From Alphaproteobacteria bacterium (GTDB lineage Bacteria > Pseudomonadota > Alphaproteobacteria > Caulobacterales > Maricaulaceae): 58,875 nt of DNA. Both the position numbers and the translations under genes were made by a program. The DNA is taken from NCBI GenBank assembly GCA_018222865.1, contig JAAEZM010000002.1:124097-182971 (forward strand), read 5' to 3'. The notes below the pieces were generated by a model. That model had not been told where the DNA came from. It ran no database searches and was given only the letters and a program-made list of their open reading frames with translations. Shown piece by piece: positions 33,571 to 42,365 of this stretch (position 1 is its first letter; each line of letters opens with the position of its first letter).

Positions 33571-33602
33571 CCCCGGCGCTCGTTAGAGCGCCGGGGTTTT
33601 TT
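33571..33602 (+). terminator. Rho-independent terminator after dihydroorotase
   Basis: CCCCGGCGCTC (33571-33581), loop GTTA and GAGCGCCGGGG (33586-33596) make a perfect eleven-base stem followed by six T residues (33597-33602). It lies 25 bases after the dihydroorotase stop and 20 bases before the convergent permease stop. Confidence 0.95.
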
Positions 33603-33622
33603 GTTCTTACCCAGTTCTTTCG

Positions 33623-34801
33623 CTATGCCCGATGCACGGCCAGCAGAGGGATGCGCGCGGCGCGGATGGCCGGGAAGATACTGCCTGCGAACCCGATGAT
33701 CAGTGCCAGCACGATGCCATTGATGATGGCATCAGCGGTGACCGCGAAGGAGAAGACGACCTGGGTGAAGCCGCCGCCGAGGGTCGAGGCGCTGATCCCG
33801 TCAAAGATCAGGAAGACAGCCACTGCGCCCACAAGTCCGCCAATCACTGCAAGGATCATACTCTCCACCATGGTGCCGATGGCTGCCGAGGAACCTGCAA
33901 ATCCGATGGCTCGCAAGGTGGCGATCTCCTTCATGCGCGTATCGACGGAAGAATACATCGTGTTCCAGGCACCGGCGAGCGCGCCGATTGCCATCGCAAT
34001 AGCGAGCGGCCAGCCCAGAAACATAATCAGGTCAGACGTGCCACCGGCCTGATCGGCATAGTATTCGGCCTCATTCGTGACATCGAGATTGAGGCGTGGT
34101 TCATTCTCGATGAAGGCTTCAAGTCCTTCAATCGCGTCCGCAGAGGTCATGCGTGCGCGGATAGACTGGATGGCTGTTCCACGTTGATAGAGGTTCTGGA
34201 TGGTTCCGATATCGGCCCAGATCTCGCTTTCGAAAACAGACCCTCCGGTGGAGAAGACGCCGACAACGACCCATTCATTGGTCCCAAGCCGGATGACTTG
34301 GCCAAGGTCGAAGCCAGAAAATTCCCGTTGTACTGATTGCCCGACGACCAGCTCATTGGATCCGGGTTCGAAAGCGCGCCCCTCCACGATCTGGTAATCA
34401 GCACGCAGGGTCGCGGCGAGAGGGCCGACACCGCGCAGCGGCAGATTAGCCTCAGTTCGGCTGGAGCGTTTGATACCGTCGACGATCACATAGAGCTCGC
34501 CCGACACGATCGGTTCGCCGGCGGCGTCCCGCGCGATACCGGGGGCTTCCGCGACGATGCGTTGATCATCCCGGGACAGCCCGGAATTCAGTTCGGCCTG
34601 TGAACCGCCGCGCAGCATGACAGCGACATCATCCGAGCCGGTCGAGGAGAGTGTTGCGCGGAAGCCATTGGCCATCGCCAGGAAGCCGAGCAAGACTGCA
34701 ACGACAAGCGCGATGGAGAAGATCGTCGCCAAGGACAACGCCCATCTTTGCGGAATGGAGCGGAGATTGATCATTGTTACCGCAAGGGTCTGGGAAAACA
34801 T
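33623..34801 (-). CDS. ABC transporter permease (FtsX/MacB-type), second of two
   Basis: Permease of 392 residues with the MacB-like topology: one helix near the N-terminus (WALSLATIFSIALVVAVLLGFLAMANG), a large periplasmic domain of about 210 residues (DDVAVMLRGGSQAEL to LDVTNEAEYYADQ) and three C-terminal helices, the last ending PAIRAARIPLLAVHRA. ATG 34801 follows TAGGAGCG; a longer frame exists but lacks support. It is the last gene of membrane fusion protein-ATPase-permease-permease, with a 10-base gap. Substrate is unknown; export of a lipid, peptide or drug is possible. Confidence 0.9.
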   Translation of the reverse strand: MFSQTLAVTMINLRSIPQRWALSLATIFSIALVVAVLLGFLAMANGFRATLSSTGSDDVAVMLRGGSQAELNSGLSRDDQRIVAEAPGIARDAAGEPIVSGELYVIVDGIKRSSRTEANLPLRGVGPLAATLRADYQIVEGRAFEPGSNELVVGQSVQREFSGFDLGQVIRLGTNEWVVVGVFSTGGSVFESEIWADIGTIQNLYQRGTAIQSIRARMTSADAIEGLEAFIENEPRLNLDVTNEAEYYADQAGGTSDLIMFLGWPLAIAMAIGALAGAWNTMYSSVDTRMKEIATLRAIGFAGSSAAIGTMVESMILAVIGGLVGAVAVFLIFDGISASTLGGGFTQVVFSFAVTADAIINGIVLALIIGFAGSIFPAIRAARIPLLAVHRA

Positions 34802-34811
34802 GATGTCGCTC

Positions 34812-35969
34812 CTAGTGCTTGTTGAAGGCTTCGATGATCGACAGGCGCTGCGCCGACAGGGCCGGGCCAAGACCGGTCAGGAGACCAAGACCGAGCATCA
34901 ATCCAAATGCCGTCAGAACGACATCCATCGGCATGGACAATCCGGGCAGGAAACCGGCGAGGGCCGAGGACGCCCCTTCGACGATCAGCGTCGCTAGCCC
35001 CAAGCCCAGCAATCCGCCGACAAAGCTGAGCAGGATGGATTCAGACAAGACCATGCGGAAGATACGCGGTGCCGGGAAGCCCAGCGTCTTCATCACGGCG
35101 ATTTCCTGGGTCCGCTCATTGATCGCCATCACCATTGTCGTGCCGACAATCATCAAGATGGTGGCGAAGGCCGCACCGATGACAGAGAGAAGGATCATGG
35201 CAATATTGCCGACCTGCTCCAGGAAGGCACGGGAGAAGGCTGCTTCCGTGGTGGTTTCTGTTTCAGCGGAGGAGTTGGCGAAGAGGGCGTCGATGTCCCG
35301 TGCGACCTGGTCATTCAGATCCGGGTCGGTCGTATTCACGACCATCCAGCCGATACGGTCGCGATTGAAGGCCAGGCTCTCATTATAGTACTCATAGTGG
35401 AACATGGCGTAATTCGCCGGGATTTCTTCCTCATCGCCGTCGAAGAGGGCGCAGATATTGAAGTCCCAATCGGAAGTGCCATCATCCTGCTGCCAGATAT
35501 TGGAGTTGAGCGGGATGCGGTCTCCGACTTCCCAGCCATATTGCGCAGCCAGGTCCACACCCACGAGCAGACAGGTTCGATCCGCAATGAAATCGGCACG
35601 CTGTTCGGGCGGGATGACGAGTTCGGGATAACTCTCCAGATAGGCCTCCGGAGAAATGGCGAATGTCTGGATGAAGTTGCGAGGCTCCTGGTAATACCCC
35701 CCGAACCAGTTGGCATGGCTGACATTCTCAATGCCTTCAACGGACTGGATCCGAGAGAAATAGGCAATCGGCATATCGACGGTGAAATTGATCCGGTTGA
35801 CGGTGATCAGGCGGTTGGCTGCCGCCATATCCACTCCTGCCGTCCAGACATTATAGAAGGCACCCAGCGCCCCATAGATCAGGAAAGCGATCATGATGGA
35901 GAGGGTCAGAAGGATGGCTCTTAATTTCTTCCGGAAGAGATTCTTCCGGATAATCGTGAGATCATTCAT
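34812..35969 (-). CDS. ABC transporter permease (FtsX/MacB-type), first of two
   Basis: Permease of 385 residues, distantly related to its downstream neighbour: N-terminal helix ILLTLSIMIAFLIYGALGAF, a periplasmic domain rich in aromatic residues (ANWFGGYYQEPRNF, ANYAMFHYEYYNESLAF), then three helices with NERTQEIAVMKTLGFP between them, the conserved coupling loop of FtsX permeases. It ends LSAQRLSIIEAFNKH. Its start overlaps the ATPase stop by one base (TGATG at 35969). Two unequal permeases suggest a heterodimeric channel. Confidence 0.9.
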   Translation of the reverse strand: MNDLTIIRKNLFRKKLRAILLTLSIMIAFLIYGALGAFYNVWTAGVDMAAANRLITVNRINFTVDMPIAYFSRIQSVEGIENVSHANWFGGYYQEPRNFIQTFAISPEAYLESYPELVIPPEQRADFIADRTCLLVGVDLAAQYGWEVGDRIPLNSNIWQQDDGTSDWDFNICALFDGDEEEIPANYAMFHYEYYNESLAFNRDRIGWMVVNTTDPDLNDQVARDIDALFANSSAETETTTEAAFSRAFLEQVGNIAMILLSVIGAAFATILMIVGTTMVMAINERTQEIAVMKTLGFPAPRIFRMVLSESILLSFVGGLLGLGLATLIVEGASSALAGFLPGLSMPMDVVLTAFGLMLGLGLLTGLGPALSAQRLSIIEAFNKH

Positions 35970-36655
35970 CACACAGCCTCCCGCTCCACAAAACGACCCT
36001 TGTCGAGATGAAGCTGGCGGCTCGCATAGCCTGCGGCAGCCGGGTCGTGCGTGACCATGACTATGGTCTTGTTGAGCTCGCGATTTAGGAGTTGCAGGGT
36101 TTCCAGCACTTCATCGGCTGTAGCGCGATCAAGATCGCCTGTGGGCTCATCGCAGAGCAGGACTTTCGGATCGGCGACAACGGCTCGGGCAATGCCAACA
36201 CGCTGTTGCTGGCCGCCGGAAAGCTGGGCCGGGCGGTGCCCCTTGCGATCAAGAATGCCGACAATATCGAGCGCGGTCTCAACGCGTTTCTTGCGCTCCT
36301 TGCTCGAAAGGCTGGTCAGGAGAAGCGGCAACTCCACATTCTGCGCCGCGCTGAGCATCGGCATGAGATTGTAGAATTGGAAGATGAAGCCGACATGGGC
36401 TGAACGCCATTTCGCCAGCTTGCCCTCGGACAATTTATCGACCCGGACGCCTTCACAATCCACGGCGCCGGAAGAGGGGCGGTCAATCCCGCCAAGCAGG
36501 TTCAAGAGCGTGGTCTTACCCGAACCCGACGGCCCCATGATGGAGATAAAATCTCCCTGATCGATGGTCATGTTCAGCTCTTCGAAAATCGTGAGCGTTT
36601 CCTTGCCGCGCGTATATTTCTTCGACAGGTCGGTCAGTGTGTAGAGGGCTGTCAT
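35969..36655 (-). CDS. ABC transporter ATP-binding protein (MacB/LolD type)
   Basis: ATPase of 228 residues energising the two permeases. Walker A is [12 protein letters not shown] (about 41-52), the Q-loop is [17 protein letters not shown], the signature is [15 protein letters not shown] and Walker B is [12 protein letters not shown], followed by the H-loop VMVTHD. This FQFYNL type belongs to the MacB/LolD/FtsE group. A 37-base gap separates it from the membrane fusion gene upstream, so all four genes form one operon. Confidence 0.95.
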   Translation of the reverse strand: MTALYTLTDLSKKYTRGKETLTIFEELNMTIDQGDFISIMGPSGSGKTTLLNLLGGIDRPSSGAVDCEGVRVDKLSEGKLAKWRSAHVGFIFQFYNLMPMLSAAQNVELPLLLTSLSSKERKKRVETALDIVGILDRKGHRPAQLSGGQQQRVGIARAVVADPKVLLCDEPTGDLDRATADEVLETLQLLNRELNKTIVMVTHDPAAAGYASRQLHLDKGRFVEREAV

Positions 36656-36692
36656 GTCAATCTCCTGGCGAGTGGTGTGCGGCTAAAGAGCG

Positions 36693-37730
36693 TTATTCTA
36701 CAAAGGTCACGCGGGCGGCCATATCGGGTAGGATACGGTCATCGCGCTCGTTAAAGGCGACCCGCACACGAATGGTTGCGCGGCTGCGGTCGGCTGTGGG
36801 GATGATGGCTTCGACGCGGGACGGGATGCGCCAGTCCGGATAGGCATCCAGGCGGGCCTCAACGACTTGTCCGGCGCTAACCCGGCCAATCTGGCTTTCA
36901 TTGACATCCACCTCGATTTCCAGCGAGGCCATGTCCACGAGAGTGGCAACACCGGTCCGTGTGAAACCGCCACCTGCCGAGGCGGGAGAGAGGATTTCAC
37001 CGACCTGCGCATTCTTGGCAATCACAACACCGGCAAAGGGCGAGCGGACAATGTGGCGGTCGATCAGGTCTTCCTGGGACCGGATCTGTGCTCGAATACT
37101 GGTGGCATCAGCGCGGGCGGCCGAAATCTGGCTTTGCAGGCTTTCCACCCGCGCTTGGGCCGCTGTGACCGCCGCTTCAGACCCGAAATCGCGCTCAGCC
37201 AGCGCCGTCGCACGGGTAAGGACGGTTTGCGCTTCAACCAGGTCGGCGCGGAAAGACTGACTCCGGGAATTCGCGGCGCTGAGCTGGGCGCGAAGCACAT
37301 CCAGCTGGATGCGGGCGCGCTCATCGTCGAGACGGGCAAGAACCTGACCCTCTTCAACCACAGTGCCCTCCTCGACGAGGACTTCACGAATACGTCCGGT
37401 GATCTCAGCGGACACGGTCGCCTGGCGGCGCGCCACAACATAGCCCGAGGCGACAAGACCTGTGGCGCGGGCCGGGCGGGCCGGGGCGGGTGTCTCTGCT
37501 GATGGTGCAAGTGTTGGCGTGGTCGCAGGTTCTGGAGATTGAGCGACCGGGGATGGCGCGGGGGCGTCTGGTGTCGCCTGGTTCAAGAACCACCATGTGC
37601 CGCCTGCCGCGAGACCGGCAGAGACCAGCGCGACGATCACCAGCGAACCGAAGGACGCTCCGGAGGAGGACGCGTCATCCTCACTTCTGTCGATACTTAA
37701 AGATTGGAGCTTGGCGCTGCGATCCGACAT
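36693..37730 (-). CDS. Membrane fusion (MacA/HlyD-type) subunit
   Basis: Periplasmic adaptor of 345 residues anchored by one N-terminal helix (FGSLVIVALVSAGLAAGGTWWFL). A Pro/Ala-rich linker precedes the lipoyl half (ATGLVASGYVVARRQATVSAEITGRIREVLVEEGTVVEEGQVLARLDD), a coiled coil (about 155-235, AQLSAANSRSQSFRADLVEAQ) and the second lipoyl half (IVRSPFAGVVIAKNAQVGEIL). It should join the inner-membrane permeases to an outer-membrane channel not encoded here. ATG 37730 follows GGGGGAAG. It is the first gene of the export operon. Confidence 0.92.
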   Translation of the reverse strand: MSDRSAKLQSLSIDRSEDDASSSGASFGSLVIVALVSAGLAAGGTWWFLNQATPDAPAPSPVAQSPEPATTPTLAPSAETPAPARPARATGLVASGYVVARRQATVSAEITGRIREVLVEEGTVVEEGQVLARLDDERARIQLDVLRAQLSAANSRSQSFRADLVEAQTVLTRATALAERDFGSEAAVTAAQARVESLQSQISAARADATSIRAQIRSQEDLIDRHIVRSPFAGVVIAKNAQVGEILSPASAGGGFTRTGVATLVDMASLEIEVDVNESQIGRVSAGQVVEARLDAYPDWRIPSRVEAIIPTADRSRATIRVRVAFNERDDRILPDMAARVTFVE

Positions 37731-37856
37731 GACTTCCCCCTCAACGCTGGATAGCGAGGTTATGATACATTTTGTGCAGAGTTTGGAGAGGTTTTTCGCC
37801 CTAATTTCCCGCAATAATGGAAAAATGTGCTCGGAAAAAGCAGAGCAGAATTCCGA

Positions 37857-38468
37857 TTAATCGAAATAGGCCGAGCGCATCATCTCGGAAAGGTCCCGCC
37901 CGCGAAAGGCGAGGGCGCGTCGTTCGGCATCGGTCTGCGGTCCGCAGACGGGCCGATAGCGCTGCTGGACGCGATATCCATCATTGAAATTCTCGATCAG
38001 CTCATCGCGGCGGCGCCCATTGCTCTCCGCTTCCAGGGCCATGAGCTGGATCATCTGATCACGCCAGGTCTGGACCTCGGTACCTTCACAGGCGAAGGCG
38101 AGATAGTGCAATTCACCAAGTGTGTAGGCGAGAAAAGGCAGTACCCGGTCCACATCAACATCACTCATACGGTCTTCAATGACTTCAGGAATGGTTTGTG
38201 GAGTGCGAGCCTGTTCAAAGCCAGATTGCGGCGCCGGGTCCGGATAGCCGCGCACGGGTCTCGCAGCACGCCGACTATCCTGATTGCTATTGCGGCGCTC
38301 CTCGAGCCGTTCATTGCGCTGACGCACAATGTCATAGGGCTCGGTCTGGAAGCGCGGGCTCTCCTCAACGGGTTGAGCGCCCTGAGGCTGTTGCTTCTGG
38401 GCCAGAACCGGAGCGGTCATCAGAGTAGTACAAGCAAGGACAAGCAGTGTGCGCATGGTCAACATCAT
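37857..38468 (-). CDS. TIGR02301-family exported protein
   Basis: Exported protein of 203 residues with signal MRTLLVLACTTLMTAPVLAQ and a Gln/Arg-rich linker. The C-terminal part carries the pattern of TIGR02301, a family restricted to alphaproteobacteria: LAYTLGELHYLAFACEGTEVQTWRDQMIQLMALE, then RRRDELIENFNDGYRVQQRYRPVCG. The two cysteines in these blocks may pair in the periplasm. Function is unknown. ATG 38468 gives an ATGA overlap with the upstream Nudix gene; ATG 38456 is an alternative. Confidence 0.88.
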   Translation of the reverse strand: MMLTMRTLLVLACTTLMTAPVLAQKQQPQGAQPVEESPRFQTEPYDIVRQRNERLEERRNSNQDSRRAARPVRGYPDPAPQSGFEQARTPQTIPEVIEDRMSDVDVDRVLPFLAYTLGELHYLAFACEGTEVQTWRDQMIQLMALEAESNGRRRDELIENFNDGYRVQQRYRPVCGPQTDAERRALAFRGRDLSEMMRSAYFD

Positions 38469-38929
38469 GGCGTGGATTGTGGCTCTGGCAAGGCAGATAC
38501 CATCTCTACCGCCCGACCGATGACATCACGGGTCTTGTCCCAGCGTGTTCGGGCAATGGCATCCTTCACCGGCAGGAAGAGGGCATCGGATACATCATCG
38601 TCGGCCACGGGTTCGCCGGCTGTCCAGACGGCTGCGTAATCGATCAGCAAGAAGTGCCAGTCACCGTCTGAACCGGGCTGGCGTTTGGCAATACTGTCGA
38701 CAACATCGATCAAACCGATAATGCGGGCCTCTACGCCGGTCTCTTCCTTGAGCTCTCGCAGGGCCGCTTCTTCAGCCGTCTCTCCATATTCAATCTTGCC
38801 GCCAGGGATCGACCATTCACCCGCATAAGGGGGTTTTCCACGCTGGATAACGAGGACTTCATCGCCGCGCACAACAACAATGCCCGCGCCGGCAACCGGT
38901 CTTGGTTTTTGAGTTACTTGGCCGTCCAT
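38465..38929 (-). CDS. Nudix hydrolase (MutT-like)
   Basis: Pyrophosphohydrolase of 154 residues. The Nudix box is GGKIEYGETAEEAALRELKEETGV with all glutamates in place, preceded by VVRGDEVLVIQRGKPPYAGEWSIPGG, the wording of MutT/NudF-like sanitising or ADP-ribose enzymes. It lies between 3-hydroxybutyrate dehydrogenase (16-base overlap) and the TIGR02301 gene (four-base overlap), a tight three-gene operon. The substrate is not predictable. Confidence 0.93.
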   Translation of the reverse strand: MDGQVTQKPRPVAGAGIVVVRGDEVLVIQRGKPPYAGEWSIPGGKIEYGETAEEAALRELKEETGVEARIIGLIDVVDSIAKRQPGSDGDWHFLLIDYAAVWTAGEPVADDDVSDALFLPVKDAIARTRWDKTRDVIGRAVEMVSALPEPQSTP

Positions 38930-39714
38930 CCGCCGTCCACGCTGATCCAGGAGCCATTCATATTCGCCCCCGCATCAGACACGATATAGAGCAGTGCGCC
39001 AGCAAGTTCTTCATAGGTGACGAATTTTTTCGTCGGTTGTGCAGCCAGCATCACGTCGCGCACAACCTCTTCCTCAGAAATACCGCGTGCCTTGGCGGTA
39101 TCGGCGATCTGGTTTTCCACCAGAGGCGTCTTCACATAGCCCGGGCAAATAGCATTGCAGGTGATGTTCTGCTCGGCGACTTCCAGCGCCAGCGTTTTGG
39201 TGAATCCCATCACGCCGTGCTTGGCGGCCACATAGGCCGATTTGAAGGGCGAGGCGACGAGGCCGTGTGCGGAGGCCAGGTTCACAATACGACCGCGTCC
39301 GGCTTTTTTCATGTGTGGCAAAACCGCCTTGGCGGCGTGAAAGACCGAAGACAGATTAATGCCGATAATGGCGTCCCACTTGTCTTCCGGAAATTCATCT
39401 ACCGGGGCGACATTCTGGATGCCGGCATTATTCATCAAAATATCGACCTGTCCGAATTCCGCGGCGGCGGAATTGACCATGTCGGCGATTTCGTCCGGCT
39501 TGAGCATGTTGGCGCCGTGATAACGCACTTCAACGCCATGGCGCTCGGCAATCCCGGCCCGCGTTCTCTCAATCTCGTCCGCGTCACCCAGACCATTGAG
39601 GACGATGTTCGCGCCATTTTCAGCCAAGGCGTCTGCCATGGCGCAGCCAATCCCGCTGGTCGAGCCTGTGATAATAGCGAGCTGACCGGTCAGATCCGTA
39701 CGAATTCCAGACAT
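38914..39714 (-). CDS. bdhA: 3-hydroxybutyrate dehydrogenase
   Basis: NAD-dependent SDR of 266 residues that interconverts 3-hydroxybutyrate and acetoacetate, the last step of polyhydroxybutyrate breakdown. Motifs: TGSTSGIG cofactor loop, NNAGIQNVAPVDEFPEDKWD, the Ser of NLASAHGLVASPFKSAY and YVAAK catalytic pair, then CNAICPGYVKTPLVENQI, the segment specific to BDH enzymes. It ends MNGSWISVDGGWTAK. ATG 39714 follows AAAGGTGG. It leads an operon with a Nudix protein and a TIGR02301 protein. Confidence 0.94.
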   Translation of the reverse strand: MSGIRTDLTGQLAIITGSTSGIGCAMADALAENGANIVLNGLGDADEIERTRAGIAERHGVEVRYHGANMLKPDEIADMVNSAAAEFGQVDILMNNAGIQNVAPVDEFPEDKWDAIIGINLSSVFHAAKAVLPHMKKAGRGRIVNLASAHGLVASPFKSAYVAAKHGVMGFTKTLALEVAEQNITCNAICPGYVKTPLVENQIADTAKARGISEEEVVRDVMLAAQPTKKFVTYEELAGALLYIVSDAGANMNGSWISVDGGWTAK

Positions 39715-40039
39715 GAACCACCTTTCAAGTTTGAAGCTTGGCGCCAAATAAGAGCCTCTGGCCCGAAGGGTCAAGCAAACAAGCGAAATGCAACCATAGA
39801 GAGTGTTTATGCTAGAGTGCAAACGCCGGCCCATTCAGGCCGGCGCTTAACCGAGGAGGGAGATTTGTTTCGTTTACCGAAATGCTCTCTCGTCCTTCTG
39901 GTGAAAAGAGAACGGATGGGCGGCTGGAAGGTCGTTATCCGTATCTCAATCGCCTAAAGGGCGGCCAATGGGGGCAGTAGGCGCTGTCCCCGGCGGCCCT
40001 CGGGTTATAGCACAGCTTTCGCGTGTGGGGAATAACGCC
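39715..40039. other. Intergenic stretch between yaaA and bdhA
   Basis: 325 bases between two minus-strand genes. It holds an eight-base stem, CGCCGGCC (39824-39831) and GGCCGGCG (39838-39845), without a good T-run. It is followed on the plus strand by GGAGGGAG (39854-39861) and a 30-codon frame starting with TTG at 39865 and ending TAA at 39957. The small frame is basic and hydrophobic (RLPKCSLVLLVKRERMGGWK). I cannot decide whether it is translated. The bdhA promoter should also lie here. Confidence 0.4.
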
Positions 40040-40831
40040 TCAAGCCGCCTTCTTGCCCGCCGCGGCGGGTTGCGGTCGGGTGAAGAGAAGGTTGTCAGAC
40101 TTGGAACCGGCTTCCTCGAACCGATATCCTGCAACATTGAATTTGGTCAGATCGGCCGGATCGGTGATGCGGTTTTCCATCACCCAACGGGCCATCATGC
40201 CGCGCGCCTTCTTGGCATAGACCATAAGAGCGCGGAGCTGGCCGTCTTTTTCTTCCTTGAAGGTCGCTGTGATCACGCGGGCCTTGAGCTTTTTCTTGTC
40301 GACGGATTTGAAATACTCGTTCGAGGCCAGGTTGAGGATGACTGGCTCGGCGATATCGTCCTGCGCATCATTGAGTTCCTTGGCGATTTTATCGCCCCAG
40401 AAATCATAAAGGCTCTCGCCGCGGCCTGTGTGGAGTTTGCGGCCCATTTCCAGGCGATAGGGGTGGATGGTGTCGAGCGGGCGCAGCACGCCATACATGC
40501 CCGACAGCAGGCGGAGATGATCCTGGGCGTAGGCGAGAGCATCATCTGACAGAGTCTCGGCTTCGAGCCCGCGATAAACCTCTCCGTTAAAGGCAAAAGC
40601 CGCTTGTTTCTCGCCGGGCTGGTCCGCGTCAAAGGCCTGGAAACGCTCGCGGTTGAGCGTCGCCAGATCGTCGGAAATACCCATCATCGCCTTGATCTTC
40701 GACACGGTGAGACCGCGCGTTGTCTTGGAGAGAATGCGGGTCTCATCGATCAGCGTCGGCGTGGTCGCTGCCAGATCGCGCTCGACCGGGTCGAAATTCA
40801 TATTCTTGGCGGGGGACAACAAAACCAGCAT
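40040..40831 (-). CDS. yaaA: YaaA-family peroxide stress protein
   Basis: Cytosolic protein of 263 residues of the YaaA/DUF328 family, in E. coli shown to limit free iron and DNA damage under hydrogen peroxide. Recognised motifs are LVLLSPAKNMNFDP at the start, NGEVYRGLEAETLSDDALAYAQDHLRLLSGMYGVLRPLDTIHPYRLEMG, NLASNEYFKSVD, FKEEKDGQLRALMVYAKKARGMMARW and GYRF. The C-terminus adds a basic tail (PAAAGKKAA). No OxyR-type site was looked for successfully. It is a single gene between bdhA and the FAD oxidoreductase. Confidence 0.95.
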   Translation of the reverse strand: MLVLLSPAKNMNFDPVERDLAATTPTLIDETRILSKTTRGLTVSKIKAMMGISDDLATLNRERFQAFDADQPGEKQAAFAFNGEVYRGLEAETLSDDALAYAQDHLRLLSGMYGVLRPLDTIHPYRLEMGRKLHTGRGESLYDFWGDKIAKELNDAQDDIAEPVILNLASNEYFKSVDKKKLKARVITATFKEEKDGQLRALMVYAKKARGMMARWVMENRITDPADLTKFNVAGYRFEEAGSKSDNLLFTRPQPAAAGKKAA

Positions 40832-40939
40832 CAGGCGAATCTCCTTTTCATCGGAGAAGATAAGACCCGGGCGTACGGGTTTCCAGTAATTGCGGCGGTA
40901 AGCGCTACTGGAATGCTTGATGGATGCAATAGGCGCAGT

Positions 40940-42355
40940 TTATCCCAGCAAGACCCGCGGGTTCATAATGCCCTTGGGGTCGAGCGCCTGTTTGATGGCG
41001 CGCATGACTTTCACATCGACCGGTTTGCGATCGGCGAGTTCGGCGCGTTTCATGATGCCAATCCCGTGTTCGGCGGAGATGGAACCGCCAAATTCATCCA
41101 CCGTGTCATAGACAACCGCCGAGATGTCACCGGCTTGGGTCATGAATTCCTCGGCCTTTCCCGGGCTGGGCGAGGCGAAGTTGAAATGGACATTGCCATC
41201 GCCAACATGGCCAAAGCAGAACACCACGGCTTCAGGGAAACGTTCGGTCACGCGCTGACTGCCCAGCGCAATGAAGTCGGCCATGCGCGAAACCGGGATG
41301 GAGACATCATGCTTCACCGACCGGCCATAGGCGCGCTCAGCCTCGGCAATGCTTTCGCGTATCCGCCAGAAGTCCTTGGCCTGGGTTTCATTCTCGGCGA
41401 TCGCCCCATCCGTGATGAGGCCTTGTTCAAAGCCCTCTCCGAGCGCTTCTTCCAGGGTCTCGCGCGCGCCCTCGGCGCGGCCGAAACTCATCTCGCAGAC
41501 GACATACCAGGCCTGTTCGCTTTCCAGCGGGTCACGCGTTCCGGGAACGTGTTCGAGGACGCGCTCCAGGGCGATGCGGGGCAGGATTTCAAAGGCGGTG
41601 ACGGCATTGCCTGAGAGGCGTTTGGCCAGTCCGAGGAAGGTGACTGCATCCTCAACACTCTTCATGCCGATAAAGGCCAACTCGGTGCGTGCCGGGCGCG
41701 GGAAGAGTTTCAGGGTCGCGGCGGTGATAATGCCCAGCGTCCCCTCAGCGCCGATCAGCAACTGCTTGAGATCATAGCCCGTATTGTCCTTGCGCAGACC
41801 TGTCAGTCCGGACCAGATCGTGCCATCAGGCAGAACCGCTTCCAGGCCCAGAACCAGATCCCGGGTCATGCCATAGCGCAGAACCTGGACACCGCCCGCA
41901 TTGGTCGAGATCAGTCCACCAATCATGGCAGAGCCTTGCGACCCCAGGGATAGCGGGAAGAGGCGATCGGCCTCGGCGGCTGTGTTTTGCAGGCTTTCCA
42001 GAATACAGCCGGCCTCGACAGTCATCGAGTCATTGCCGGTATCGATCTCGCGCACCTTGTTCATACGCTTCAGGGAGATCAGCACTTCGCCTTGCGGGGT
42101 TGCGGCACCGCACAGCGAGGTATTGCCGCCTTGCGGCGTAATGGCGATGCCGGCATCGGCGCAGATTTTCACCGCCGCCGCGACCTCCTGGGTGGAGCCA
42201 GGCTTGAGCAGGAGCGGGGTTTGGCCCTGATAACGACCGCGCCAGTCCTGGACCAGGGCTGCAAGCTCATTGGCATCCTCGCTCCAGCCTTTCGGCCCCA
42301 GAGCGGTTTTGAGCTTATCGGCGATATCGGCGGTGAGGATTGGCATGTCGGTCAT
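40940..42355 (-). CDS. FAD-linked oxidoreductase (GlcD/D-lactate or D-2-hydroxyacid dehydrogenase type)
   Basis: Flavoenzyme of 471 residues of the VAO/PCMH superfamily. The N-terminal FAD domain has LLKPGSTQEVAAAVKICADAGIAITPQGGNTSLCGAA and LGSQGSAMIGGLISTNAGGVQVLRYG. The C-terminal part has FGHVGDGNVHFNFASP, SISAEHGIGIMKR and a final QALDPKGIMNPRVLL, the pattern of D-lactate, glycolate and D-2-hydroxyglutarate dehydrogenases. No iron-sulfur subunit is beside it, which favours a single-subunit D-2-hydroxyacid dehydrogenase. ATG 42355 is preferred over a much longer frame without a ribosome site. It lies 10 bases after the Sua5 stop. Confidence 0.9.
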   Translation of the reverse strand: MTDMPILTADIADKLKTALGPKGWSEDANELAALVQDWRGRYQGQTPLLLKPGSTQEVAAAVKICADAGIAITPQGGNTSLCGAATPQGEVLISLKRMNKVREIDTGNDSMTVEAGCILESLQNTAAEADRLFPLSLGSQGSAMIGGLISTNAGGVQVLRYGMTRDLVLGLEAVLPDGTIWSGLTGLRKDNTGYDLKQLLIGAEGTLGIITAATLKLFPRPARTELAFIGMKSVEDAVTFLGLAKRLSGNAVTAFEILPRIALERVLEHVPGTRDPLESEQAWYVVCEMSFGRAEGARETLEEALGEGFEQGLITDGAIAENETQAKDFWRIRESIAEAERAYGRSVKHDVSIPVSRMADFIALGSQRVTERFPEAVVFCFGHVGDGNVHFNFASPSPGKAEEFMTQAGDISAVVYDTVDEFGGSISAEHGIGIMKRAELADRKPVDVKVMRAIKQALDPKGIMNPRVLLG

Positions 42356-42365
42356 GATCGGCTCT

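Noticed and set aside
40604-41614. 336-codon plus-strand frame spanning yaaA and the FAD oxidoreductase
   Set aside because: Crosses two real genes on the other strand and has no domain.
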